A stretch of DNA of 64,000 nucleotides from assembly GCF_002368195.1 (NCBI RefSeq), contig NZ_AP018178.1:8638645-8702644 (forward strand), in the 5' to 3' direction. Below, piece after piece: positions 54,166 to 62,600 of this stretch. The translations under genes and the position numbers were made by a program. Source of the stretch: Calothrix sp. NIES-2100. Its GTDB lineage: Bacteria > Cyanobacteriota > Cyanobacteriia > Cyanobacteriales > Nostocaceae. The notes below the pieces were generated by a model. That model ran no database searches. It was not told the DNA's origin and was given only the letters and a program-made list of their open reading frames with translations. Position 1 is the first letter of the stretch. Each line of letters starts with the position of its first letter.

Positions 54166-55140
54166 CTAAGGTGCAATCCCAACCCGTGTGAGTGCATCCC
54201 GGATTGGTGCTAGGTGGCTATTGTGATCTACTTTCACCAATTCTGTAGAGTTATACAAGTTGCGTAGTAGCTGGTTATTTTGTGACTGATTTAACTTGAG
54301 TAGGGCGTTAATAATTCTTTCGCGATCGCCAGATGGAACATCATCATCAATGGCGATACCGTGGGCGGGTACACCATTAATTCTATGCAGCACGCGCAAC
54401 TGATTTTTTTCTTCTGGTGTAATATACGGAGAATATAAAGCATATTCTGACACTGTTGCCACATCTGCTTGTCCACGCAGCACAGCTTGCAGTGCTTTGC
54501 TGTAGTTACCACCATAGTTAACTTGACCGAAGAAACCACCCAAGCGATCGCTACTCTGTACAAACCCCTGTTTTACTAGTTCACTCACGGGGAAAATAAA
54601 CCCTGAACCAGAAGTAGGAGAAGTAAACGCCATTCTTTTACCCCGCAATTGTTCTAAGGTTCCTTTGGCGTTATTTTGACTTTTCAAGGAGCTATTTTTG
54701 GGAACTACAAATACTGAGCTATAGGTATGTCTTCCCGAATAATTATCACGCACCTCGGCTAGATACAAGCGAGCATTTGCCAGTTGTTCAGCCTTCAACG
54801 CCGGACGGCTACTCAAGAAAGCTACATCAGCCCGATTTGCTCTTAATGCTTCCACCGCAGCTGTATCATCGCCTACCTGGGCTTTAACTGGTATTCCCAG
54901 TTCTTTAGATAAAAATGCTCCTACAGAATTCGCCTTAGTTTGCAAATCAGTGGAATCAGCTCTGCTAGGAAAAACTACTGTCAAAGACTTAATTGTTTGA
55001 GCAAGCAAAGTAGGTGCTTGTTGATTATTACTTGAATTAGCAGTCATTGCCTTTAATCCCCCACATCCTGTGACTGCTATACCTGCAAGCGTAGCTAATG
55101 CAGCCCCAGCACCCAACAAGCCCTTTTTCCCCACACTCAT
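54166..55140 (-). CDS. phnD: Phosphonate/phosphite-type ABC transporter solute-binding lipoprotein (PhnD-like)
   Basis: A 324-residue binding protein. The leader ends in lipobox VTGC (about residues 23-26). The PhnD-family core follows: LTVVFPSRADSTDLQTKANS, FLSKELGIPVKAQVGDD, VEALRANRADVAFLSSRP, GKRMAFTSPTSGSGFIFPV and VRDNYSGRHTYSSVFVVP. Binding residues for the anion cannot be assigned with confidence. It is first in the operon; no Pho box (tandem TTAACC units) is visible upstream on its strand, which weakens a link to phosphate starvation. Confidence 0.88.
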   Translation of the reverse strand: MSVGKKGLLGAGAALATLAGIAVTGCGGLKAMTANSSNNQQAPTLLAQTIKSLTVVFPSRADSTDLQTKANSVGAFLSKELGIPVKAQVGDDTAAVEALRANRADVAFLSSRPALKAEQLANARLYLAEVRDNYSGRHTYSSVFVVPKNSSLKSQNNAKGTLEQLRGKRMAFTSPTSGSGFIFPVSELVKQGFVQSSDRLGGFFGQVNYGGNYSKALQAVLRGQADVATVSEYALYSPYITPEEKNQLRVLHRINGVPAHGIAIDDDVPSGDRERIINALLKLNQSQNNQLLRNLYNSTELVKVDHNSHLAPIRDALTRVGIAP

Positions 55141-55354
55141 TGCTCACTCTCCATTAAGAAATATTCTCAAGATTTTTGCAAACTAATTGCAACTAATTCC
55201 ATAAAGCAATCTAAAGTTTTTGAGAATAAAAGTCAATATAGGATGTATCGTAATTCATCAATGAAGCTCATAGAGTAAAGCCGCAAGTTCATAAATAGCG
55301 TGGAGTTGTTCTGGTTGTGGCAGCACGAAAATGGAGAAATACAAGTAACCTTTA
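55141..55354. other. Upstream region of the phnD-like gene
   Basis: 214 bp, AT-rich. Two direct TTAGTTGCAATTAGTTTGC-like segments (complement of about 55179-55200) may be regulatory. It runs into the duplicated repeat block next to the DUF559 gene. Confidence 0.4.
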
Positions 55355-55601
55355 GTTAAAAATCACACGAATATAAATGTCCCAACACCAACAACAAAAT
55401 TCTAACTATACTTCCCCCTCCTCGCTTGCGGGGAGGGGGTTAGGGGGTGGGGTAATGATGTTTATCGCAACGCCAAGATTGGGAAAAATGAAACAAATAG
55501 GTTAAAAATCACACAAAGATAAATGTCCCAATACCAACACCAAAATTCCCACTCCAATCCCCCCTCCTCGCTTGCGGGGAGGGGGCTAGGGGGTGGGGTT
55601 C
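55355..55601. repeat. Duplicated 98-bp block with GC-rich inverted arm
   Basis: 55355-55452 and 55501-55600 are direct copies (TTAAAAATCACAC, then ATAAATGTCCCAA, then the C-rich TCCTCGCTTGCGGGGAGGGG). The second copy's C-rich arm (55559-55601) is the inverted partner of 55963-56003, beyond the DUF559 core. The gene start codon ATG 55523 is inside the second copy. Confidence 0.9.
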
Positions 55602-56041
55602 CTTGGCAAACTCCACCAAAACTCTGGGAAAAACTCAAGCCATTAGCACGACAGATGCGGCGTGAACCAACACTTGCAGAAGAGAAACTTTGGCAGAAGT
55701 TGAGATCTAAGCAACTTCTAGGTTTTAAGTTTCGCCGTCAGCATGTAATCGATCGCTTTATTGTGGATTTTTACTGTCAGGAAGCGCATTTAATTGTTGA
55801 AGTTGATGGTGGAATTCACGACTATACCCAACAAGAAGATGCAATCCGGCAAGAATTTTTGAAAAGTCTTGGGTTACGGGTGATGCGGTTGCAAAATGAG
55901 GATGTTTTGAATTCAATTGATGAGGTGTTGGCAAAGATTGCACATGAGTTGCAAAGTTGGAAGAACCCCACCCCCAACCCCCTCCCCGCAAGCGAGGAGG
56001 GGGCTAACGAGCGAGAGGGGGCTAATAATTTAAATCATTGA
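55523..56041 (+). CDS. DUF559-family endonuclease-like protein with repeat-encoded ends
   Basis: A 172-residue protein. The core (about residues 34-142) is a DUF559 domain, a Vsr-related PD-(D/E)XK nuclease fold: ARQMRREPTLAEEKLWQKLR, FRRQHVIDRFIVDFYC with an acidic Asp, and LIVEVDGGIHDY with the Glu-x-Asp pair. Residues 13-27 (PPSSLAGRGLGGGVP) and 147-161 (NPTPNPLPASEEGAN) are coded by the two inverted copies of a dispersed palindromic repeat. The start could also be internal, but no better ATG exists. The fold suggests DNA cutting, perhaps repair or self-propagation; this is inference. Confidence 0.83.
   Translation: MSQYQHQNSHSNPPSSLAGRGLGGGVPWQTPPKLWEKLKPLARQMRREPTLAEEKLWQKLRSKQLLGFKFRRQHVIDRFIVDFYCQEAHLIVEVDGGIHDYTQQEDAIRQEFLKSLGLRVMRLQNEDVLNSIDEVLAKIAHELQSWKNPTPNPLPASEEGANEREGANNLNH
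55963..56003. repeat. Inverted partner of the GC-rich arm, inside the DUF559 3' end
   Basis: GAACCCCACCCCCAACCCCC followed by TCCCCGCAAGCGAGGAGGGG; nearly the exact reverse complement of 55559-55601 (one indel and one substitution in about 43 bp). Related copies lie at 55.4, 36.4 and 32.1 kb. Confidence 0.88.
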
Positions 56042-56116
56042 GTAGCACCTTGAGAGTGATGGCCTGCACAGGATTTTTAATTAGATTAAGCAATAGACAA
56101 GATATTGGGGGCAATT

Positions 56117-56935
56117 ATGACTTCTTCAGTTAAAGATTTGGTGCTGGTTGTTGGTGCTACTGGTGGAGTAGGACAACTGGTAGTAGGTGAACTACTAGAG
56201 AAAGGCTTAGGGGTTCGCATCCTGACACGCAATCCAAGTAAAGCCCAAAAGATGTTTAATGACAGAGTTGAAATTGCTGTTGGTGATATCCGCGACGCCG
56301 CTACACTCCCAGCCGCAGTTGCGAATGTCACTCATATTATCTGTTGTACTGGGACTACGGCTTTTCCTTCTGGTAGATGGGAGTTTGACCCCAGTCCTAG
56401 TTGGATTGAATGGCCAGGGCTGCTGGTTGATCCTAAACTGCGTGAGTCTAGGGCTAAAAATAGTCCGCAAAAAGTTGATGGTCAAGGTGTGAGTAACTTA
56501 GTAGCAGCAGCACCTAGCAATCTTCAGCGATTCGTTTTTGTTTCTTCTTGCGGTATTCTGCGTAAAGATCAGCTACCTTTTAGTATTCTCAATGGCTTTG
56601 GTGTGCTGGATGCTAAACAAAAAGGTGAAGAAGCGATCGCTAATTCGGGATTACCTTACACTATTATCCGTCCGGGACGTTTGATTGATGGCCCTTATAC
56701 CTCATACGACCTCAACAGTCTTCTCAAAGCAAAAACAGATAGTAAGTTGGGTGTGGTGATCGGCAAGGGCGATAAACTTGTAGGTGATGCTAGCCGCATT
56801 GATGTAGCTTCAGCTTGTGTAGAATGCATTTTTCAGCCAGCAAGTGCAAGACAAATTTTTGAATTGGTGAATAAAGGGACAAGACCGGCTGTCATTGACT
56901 GGGATAAGCTTTTCTCACAACCCACCACTGTTTAA
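56117..56935 (+). CDS. NAD(P)-binding SDR-type protein (atypical, NmrA/Ycf39-like)
   Basis: A 272-residue Rossmann protein of the atypical SDR group. It opens DLVLVVGATGGVGQLVV (GXXGXXG), then ILTRNPSKA, VEIAVGDIRD, HIICCTGTTAFPS, RFVFVSSCGIL and GLPYTIIRPGRL. This family includes Ycf39 and plant proteins acting in photosystem assembly or quinone chemistry. The Tyr-xxx-Lys catalytic pair of classical SDRs is not evident, as in other atypical members. The start is the ATG at 56117, with GGGGG upstream; a TTG at 56105 is less likely. Confidence 0.87.
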   Translation: MTSSVKDLVLVVGATGGVGQLVVGELLEKGLGVRILTRNPSKAQKMFNDRVEIAVGDIRDAATLPAAVANVTHIICCTGTTAFPSGRWEFDPSPSWIEWPGLLVDPKLRESRAKNSPQKVDGQGVSNLVAAAPSNLQRFVFVSSCGILRKDQLPFSILNGFGVLDAKQKGEEAIANSGLPYTIIRPGRLIDGPYTSYDLNSLLKAKTDSKLGVVIGKGDKLVGDASRIDVASACVECIFQPASARQIFELVNKGTRPAVIDWDKLFSQPTTV

Positions 56936-56955
56936 GACAGGAAGTTATAAGAAAA

Positions 56956-56978
56956 AGGCTCAGCATTTAGCTAAGCCT
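56956..56978 (+). terminator. Weak hairpin after the SDR gene
   Basis: AGGCTCAGC (56956-56964) pairs with GCTAAGCCT (56970-56978), with one mismatch, 20 bp after the stop codon; only a moderate T-rich tail (TTATAT). Possible terminator. Confidence 0.4.
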
Positions 56979-57062
56979 GATTATATCCTGGTGCTTAAAC
57001 AGACATCCCAAATTAATTTAGTCAAAAATTCTGCTTTCTTTAATCTTCCTAGAGGCTGTATC

Positions 57063-57220
57063 TAACTATCCTCAAGGCTGACTCAATTTTGAACTTCCAG
57101 AGCGGAACAAAAAAAGAAATACTCACATTAAATGAGCGAGTGTTTGAATGTTCCGAGTGTGGTTTTGTTATTGACCGTGATTTGAACGCTGCAATCAATT
57201 TGTCCAAAACCGTCAGTTAG
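57063..57220 (+). pseudogene. Remnant of TnpB (IS200/IS605 family), C-terminal zinc finger
   Basis: One frame from about 57063 to the stop TAG 57218-57220 reads NFQSGTKKEILTLNERVFEC, then SECGFVIDRDLNAAINLSKT and VS. This is the end of TnpB: the second CxxC and the DRDLNAAxNL signature, which carries a RuvC acidic residue, are clear. The first CxxC is degenerate (FQSG). Upstream TnpB domains and TnpA are absent. Downstream DNA to about 57290 (GGATGAAGCAGGAAATAAAC) resembles the 3' end of such elements. Inactive. Confidence 0.8.
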
Positions 57221-57400
57221 ACGGAGCTAGCCTGTGGACTGGATAACGCCGACGTTACCAGGATGAAGCAGGAAATAAACGAAGCCCAAAGTAGATATTT
57301 CCAATTATGGGTATCTTTGGGTAAGTGTTATTTAACGGCTGCTAACTTGGATCGCTAATCCTGAAACAATGAAAGTAGACACCAAAGTAAGAGCCAGACT

Positions 57401-58135
57401 ATGAGTGAACTTCCCAAGAGTCTTGAAGAAGCGATCGCCCAATCTCGCACAGCTACCCAAGCAGCCCTAGCAGATGGACAGACTCGCTTACAAGTTGAGT
57501 TTTTGTTTCCCGAACTCAAATTTATGCTAGTAGCAGAAGACTATCTACCTGTATTTGCCGATTATGGTTCCCGGCTGAAGGTTTTCTTTGCTGATGCTGG
57601 TGCGGCTGCTCTAGCTCGCCGCGAATGGAAGGATGCTGCATTTAAAATTGATGATATCGGCACAGGTAGAGCTTCTGCCCCCGGCTCAAAAATTCAGCCA
57701 GAAGACGAAATTTTCCTCTTTATTGCCCCAACTTCCGTTGAAGTACCCCAGATAGAAAAACTTGTGGCAGAAATAGGCGATCGCCCTGTAGTTCTCTTAA
57801 ATCCTCGCCTAGAAGATTACGGTATTGTCGGCATTGGCTATGCCGCAAGGCAAGTCCGTCAACGTTTCATTGGTAACATTGAATCTTGCTATTACTTGCG
57901 TCCAGTAGATGACCAAACTGCTGTTTTTCGTTGTTATCCAGGACAGTGGTCAGTTTGGGTGGAAAAGGATGATGAGTATCAAAAAATTGCCGAATTAGAG
58001 AAAAAACCATCTGGTGATGACTTAGATCTCATTCTTTTGAAAGGACAGCCCCAAGCAGCAACCGATGCTGCACCTGCGAAAAAGCCCAGCGTACTTAAGG
58101 GTTTGCAAAGGTTTTTAAAGGCGTTGAGTAGTTAA
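57401..58135 (+). CDS. DUF1995 (LPA3-like) protein
   Basis: A 244-residue soluble protein of the DUF1995 family, related to plant LPA3, a factor needed for photosystem II assembly. It has LPKSLEEAIAQSRTATQAAL, VEFLFPELKFMLVAEDYLPV, VFFADAGAAALARREW, a central EIFLFIAPTSVEVPQIEKL, and VVLLNPRLEDYGIVGIGYAA followed by RQVRQRFIGNIESCYYLRPV. The last 35 residues are basic and Ala-rich. Two other assembly-factor homologues (LPA1-like, CCB-type) are elsewhere in the window. A hairpin at 58153-58189 follows. Confidence 0.88.
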   Translation: MSELPKSLEEAIAQSRTATQAALADGQTRLQVEFLFPELKFMLVAEDYLPVFADYGSRLKVFFADAGAAALARREWKDAAFKIDDIGTGRASAPGSKIQPEDEIFLFIAPTSVEVPQIEKLVAEIGDRPVVLLNPRLEDYGIVGIGYAARQVRQRFIGNIESCYYLRPVDDQTAVFRCYPGQWSVWVEKDDEYQKIAELEKKPSGDDLDLILLKGQPQAATDAAPAKKPSVLKGLQRFLKALSS

Positions 58136-58152
58136 GAGAAATTCGGTAAAGC

Positions 58153-58189
58153 TGAGGTAGCAGTGGATATTTTGTCATCTGCTGCCTCA
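58153..58189 (+). terminator. 11-bp hairpin after the DUF1995 gene
   Basis: TGAGGTAGCAG (58153-58163) pairs with CTGCTGCCTCA (58179-58189) with one G-U pair, 18 bp after the stop; CTCTATT follows. Moderate terminator. Confidence 0.6.
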
Positions 58190-58249
58190 CTCTATTAAGG
58201 TATTTATATAGGTCAACTAGTCGAGACAAAATTTTAGTGTTTATTAATT

Positions 58250-58450
58250 ATGAGTAGTTTACAGGAGATTGAAAAAGCTATAAGTCAACTATCGCCGGAA
58301 GAGCTTGCTGCTTTCCGTGCCTGGTTTGCGGAATTCGATGCGGCTGTATGGGATAAACAGTTGGAGGCAGATGTAGCAGCAGGACGGCTTGATGCCCTAG
58401 CAAACAAAGCATTGCAAGATTTGCAAGCAGGACGCTGTACCGATCTGTGA
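58250..58450 (+). CDS. Antitoxin of a type II toxin-antitoxin pair
   Basis: A 66-residue acidic protein (MSSLQEIEKAISQLSPEELA onward) with FRAWFAEFDAAVWDKQLEAD and LDALANKALQDLQAGRCTDL, the common cyanobacterial antitoxin pattern that partners RelE/ParE-type toxins. Its stop overlaps the toxin GTG start by four bases (GTGA). The role is to bind and neutralise the toxin and probably to autoregulate the operon. Confidence 0.82.
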   Translation: MSSLQEIEKAISQLSPEELAAFRAWFAEFDAAVWDKQLEADVAAGRLDALANKALQDLQAGRCTDL

Positions 58451-58707
58451 GACACAGAGCAAACCCAGATTTTTGGTATTACTATCGACAATTACCAACT
58501 GATATCCAAGAATTTGCCGATCGATGCTACGAGTTACTCAAGCAAGATCCTCGCTATCCTTCGCTACATTTCAAGAAAGTAGGACGTTTTTGGTCAGTAC
58601 GAGTGGGTTTACACTATCGTGCGCTGGCTGTGGAACAGGATAACGATTTTGTCTGGTTCTGGATTGGGTCACACGCAGAATATGACAAACTTTTGGACTA
58701 TGGATAG
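58447..58707 (+). CDS. RelE/ParE-superfamily toxin
   Basis: An 86-residue protein starting at GTG 58447, within the antitoxin's end. It has the RelE/ParE/HigB fold pattern: ANPDFWYYYRQLPTDIQEFADRCY, HFKKVGRFWSVRVGLHYRALA and VWFWIGSHAEYDKLL. Toxins of this fold inhibit translation (mRNA cutting) or gyrase; which applies is not clear. A late His and Tyr are present, as in RelE types. Confidence 0.85.
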   Translation: MRHRANPDFWYYYRQLPTDIQEFADRCYELLKQDPRYPSLHFKKVGRFWSVRVGLHYRALAVEQDNDFVWFWIGSHAEYDKLLDYG

Positions 58708-58718
58708 CAAGTAGATAG

Positions 58719-59054
58719 TTAACTCACAGCATAATCTGTATACTGACGCATATAAGGCGGGTGAAACCCAACGACAATATCGTGTTTTGGTACTCCCATT
58801 GCAGTTAGTTTCTCGCCTACATCCTCTTCTGTACCATTCCATTGAATCCAAATTTTGCCGTTTTTGATATCAAAATGCATCACTGGCCCATAAATTCTCC
58901 GTTTATTTTGCCAACCAATATATATTAGTTGGTAATGATCTTTTGCTACATCAAAAATTGTTTGGGCTTCTATTTCATCATTAGATGCAGCAAATTGGGC
59001 ATATTCTGTCAGTAATTGCCGAATACACTCCCGGTATTTCTCTAAATCTGCCAT
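58719..59054 (-). CDS. xisI: XisI-family protein
   Basis: A 111-residue XisI protein (MADLEKYRECIRQLLTEYAQ onward; YQLIYIGWQNKRRIYGPVMH, IWIQWNGTEEDVGEKLTAMG, DIVVGFHPPYMRQYTDYAVS). XisI was found as a factor in controlled excision of the fdxN element in Anabaena. Similar xisHI pairs are widespread in cyanobacteria outside that context and look like accessory modules. Its start overlaps the xisH stop by 13 bp. No fdxN element or recombinase xisF is in the window. Confidence 0.95.
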   Translation of the reverse strand: MADLEKYRECIRQLLTEYAQFAASNDEIEAQTIFDVAKDHYQLIYIGWQNKRRIYGPVMHFDIKNGKIWIQWNGTEEDVGEKLTAMGVPKHDIVVGFHPPYMRQYTDYAVS

Positions 59055-59461
59055 AGAATAATTTCCTCTGTTTCTACATCGTAAACTATCAGATTTATTT
59101 GACTACGTTTGATAATAGTTTGAATAAACGGTTTTTTAAAAAAATCGTTATAAGTGTTTAGTGGAACTGCTAAATACAAAACTCGCACAGAACTTATTTC
59201 TTCTAAAGCATATCGATAATTAATAAACTGCCCAATTGCAGTATGAAACTCATAAATAGTTGAAGTGCCTATAAAACTTTTAACTTCAACTGCTATTTTT
59301 CGTCCTTCTCGTTCTGCTGCAATAATTTTCTCTGCTCCCAAATCAATGTACATATCGGCAATGCCTTCTATGCGAATTAATAAGGGATCATGAGTAATTT
59401 GCCACCCATCTTTCTGTAATGCCGATTTCACAATGTCGTGAAATTTATCTTTAGCTGACAT
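59042..59461 (-). CDS. xisH: XisH-family protein (nuclease-like fold)
   Basis: A 139-residue XisH protein (MSAKDKFHDIVKSALQKDGW onward). IYIDLGAEKIIAAEREG-like text leads to KIAVEVKSFIGTSTIYEFH, an E-x-K signature of PD-(D/E)XK nucleases. VLYLAVPLNTYNDFFKKPF and INLIVYDVETEEIILWQI follow. It lies first in the xisH-xisI pair, with overlapping ends. The function outside fdxN excision is unknown. Confidence 0.95.
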   Translation of the reverse strand: MSAKDKFHDIVKSALQKDGWQITHDPLLIRIEGIADMYIDLGAEKIIAAEREGRKIAVEVKSFIGTSTIYEFHTAIGQFINYRYALEEISSVRVLYLAVPLNTYNDFFKKPFIQTIIKRSQINLIVYDVETEEIILWQI

Positions 59462-59518
59462 AAACTGTTTTCTCAGCCTGTGTGAGCATTTTAGATATAT
59501 TTTGCTAGATACTGCGCC

Positions 59519-59640
59519 AGGAAAGCCAAGGGAAGGGAGATGAGGAAGGGGGACAAGGGAGACAAGGAAGAAATAACTAATTATTCTTCACTTTTGACTT
59601 TTGACTTTTGACTTTTGACTCTTGCCCCATGCCCCATGCC
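59519..59640. repeat. Short tandem repeats CTTTTGA and ATGCCCC
   Basis: GGGACAAGGGAGACAAGG-type units at 59538-59570, then four CTTTTGA 7-bp units (59590-59618), then ATGCCCC units (59627-59641) up to the stop of the metalloprotease gene. Confidence 0.75.
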
Positions 59641-59643
59641 CTA

Positions 59644-62600
59644 TTAATTACTTCTTAACGGCGCATTCAAGATTTTTTCAATGCGATCGCGTGTTTCTAA
59701 GATGTGCGCTTTTGTATACTCATCGTCAGAATTTACTCCTGCTAGTTTTTCGTTGAGTTGCTTAATCTTATACCAAGCTAAGGTGCGAGCATCTTCGGGG
59801 ACGTATTCTTTCCGTAACACTATCTCACTCAGAATATTTACGTATTCCCGCTGTAAGCCGCGTCTCAGGCTAGAAATCTTCAGTGGTTTGCCTTGGGGTT
59901 TGAGTACTTCTGTCCAAATGCCATTTTGCAAAGTATCAAATAATTCTGGTAGACTCAAGGCTTTACCTTGGGGACTCTTGAGTTCGATGTCTTTGAGACG
60001 GGAAAGGCGATCGCCTGAAAGTAAGTCTACTAAGACTGCACTTTGCAAGGTCAAAACCAAGTCATGAATGGGGTAATCTAAACGCCCAATCGCCGGATAG
60101 CTACCCCAATGATACCAACGGGAAGGGGCTAATTTATTCAGCAGGTCTGGTGAGAAGTTAAAAGCATCCTCCGCAAATACATACTTTTGTAAAGTTTCTA
60201 AAGCCTGCCGTTGTTGTTCTACGGGTACAGGTTCAAATGGTAATCGGCGGGGGCGAATACCTGTCTTGCTGGATGGGGTTTCGCCTGCATGGATGCGATA
60301 AAAAGACTGACCACCAATATATTTTGTGGTATAAAAAATATTTTGGAAATAGTTACCCAATACTGAGCCAAAGCGATCGCTCAAATCGCTATAACTCTCA
60401 CCCGCTACTGGGTAACGTTTAGTCAGGCGATCCCACATGAGGCGAGAATTATCTAACTGCCATTGAGCATAGCGCAGGACATTACCGCTATTGTCCCAAG
60501 CGTTGGCAGTGGGATCGAGGTCGTAGCGATCCTCATCTGTGGAATAACTTAACTCTGGGCGATCGGATTGACTGGCAATTTCCTCTAAAATCGGCTTTTC
60601 CGCTATGGGAGTTGTGGCTTGAGTTGGCATATAACCATACTGAATTGCCCAGTCATCATAAGGCCCTACCATACTAGGAAAATAATCTCCCTGCTTTGTA
60701 CCTTGGGGTGCGATATTTGGGGGAATATAATCCATCACCGAAGCAGTCAGACCTCTGTTAGTGGTAATCTGCTTATCGTTCAACTCCTCTGGTGGTAGCA
60801 AGTTACTACCACGGAAGTTGTGGCGTAACCCTAAGGTATGACCTACTTCGTGGGCAATAATTAAGCGTAAGTATTGATTGATATACTCTTTGATTTGGTC
60901 TTGGCTGGAGGTGTTGTCTTCTAACAGTGTCATCGCCATTGCACCCAAAGCAAACTGATTAGAAGCTTCTATCCCATAGCATAAATCCGACTCTCCAGCC
61001 AATTTAGCTAAACGGCTCAACATTGGCTTTTGCTGCTGCTGAGAATTATTTTGGGATTTTGGGCCTAATTTATTGACGCAGAGCGTGTTATTTTGCATCA
61101 TCGCCGTTAAAGAAGTCCGGTTTTGTACTTGGTTAGGTTGTACTAATTGACGATATTCATTCTTCAATACACGGACAAAGCTGCCATCTACTAAAATATC
61201 TGCATCCAAGATTTCTCCAGTCAAGGGATTAACGCGGGATGGCCCTCTGGCAAAAAAGCCATCTATGGTATTAATCCAGCGAATTGTGTTGTAGCGAATA
61301 TCGGCTGGGTCCCATGTAGCATTATCTGGCATTTGCCGGACTTCGATCGCATCTTTGAATCCTGCTTGCAAAAATGCTTTATTCCACATTAATATTCCTT
61401 CTTTAATCGCATCGCGGTACTCATAAGGCACAGCGTTATCTATCCAAAACACAATCGGTTTTTTGGGTCGAGATACGGGGGCTTGGGGATCTTCCTTTTC
61501 CAAATTCCAGCGATTGATATAACGCATAAATGGATCGCCGCGATCGTCTTTGGATAAATCTTGGTAGGCAGTGATAAAATAGCCAACGCGATCGTCAGCT
61601 AAACGCGGTTGATATTTGTTGTTTGGCAGTTGGGAAAGACTGTAGTGGATGCGTAAAGTGAAGCCACGGCTGTCTGGTAGGGACTCGAAGTTTAGGGCTT
61701 CACTCTCGCGACTGCTACCGCCAGCACCAGAAAAATTTAAAACTGTCTCAACTTCTAAGTTTTCGGGAAAGACTTTCGCATTGCCAAAATAAGATTGATC
61801 TGTTCCGCCAGGGATACCCAAACTTAAAGACAAGCCAGCTAAGTCTGTGAGTAACAAATCGCTCAAGTCGATTAGTAAAGTTTTCCGTTCTGGATGGATG
61901 CTTTTAATGGGAATAGTATATAGTACAGAATCGCTAAAAGAGCGGACGAGCGATCGCGCCTGCGGATCTCCTTCCTTGGTACGAAAATTAACATTCCGGA
62001 CAGCAAATTGCAAATTATTATCTATCCGTTTGAAATAAAATAAAAAATCCTGCAAAGGCATACCGCTGTAAATACCCTGTTCGCCAATCCCCGATTCTAA
62101 GGTTGACGTAGCTAGGTAATTTTTATTTAGTTGTTCTGGCTGAATTTCTAAATAAATTTTATTTTTTTCTTTCTGGCGATAAAGGGTGAACAGTCCCTGT
62201 TGCTTTTCTGTATCTTTGACGACTTCATCAAAAGCTTCTAAATCATCCTTTTTTGCTGGTTTACTAGGTGTGCTAGGCTTTTCATTTGGCTTGTCTGGGG
62301 TTTTTCCCACTACCAACAAAGGTTGTTTTCCCGCTTGTTTGGGATTTGGAACTATCCAATTAAACGGTTGCTGTTGTACCTGTTGGTTTTGATTCAGTAC
62401 CCAAACTTGCTCTGAGCTTTTTAACAGCGAATCACCTATCGGCGATCCTCCACGAGCAATTTTTCTCGAACCATTGTCTTTGAGCTTTAAAAGTTCTAGA
62501 GCAGGCTGGCTACTACTATCAGATGGCTTTGTAACTCCAGATTTTGCTTGAGTCACACCAACTATATCTACTTTTTGTTGGGTGCGTAACTCAGTATTCA

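Noticed and set aside
55141..55510. Pho box upstream of the phnD-like gene
   Set aside because: Only a single GGTTAAA is present, without the tandem spaced repeats expected of a cyanobacterial Pho box.
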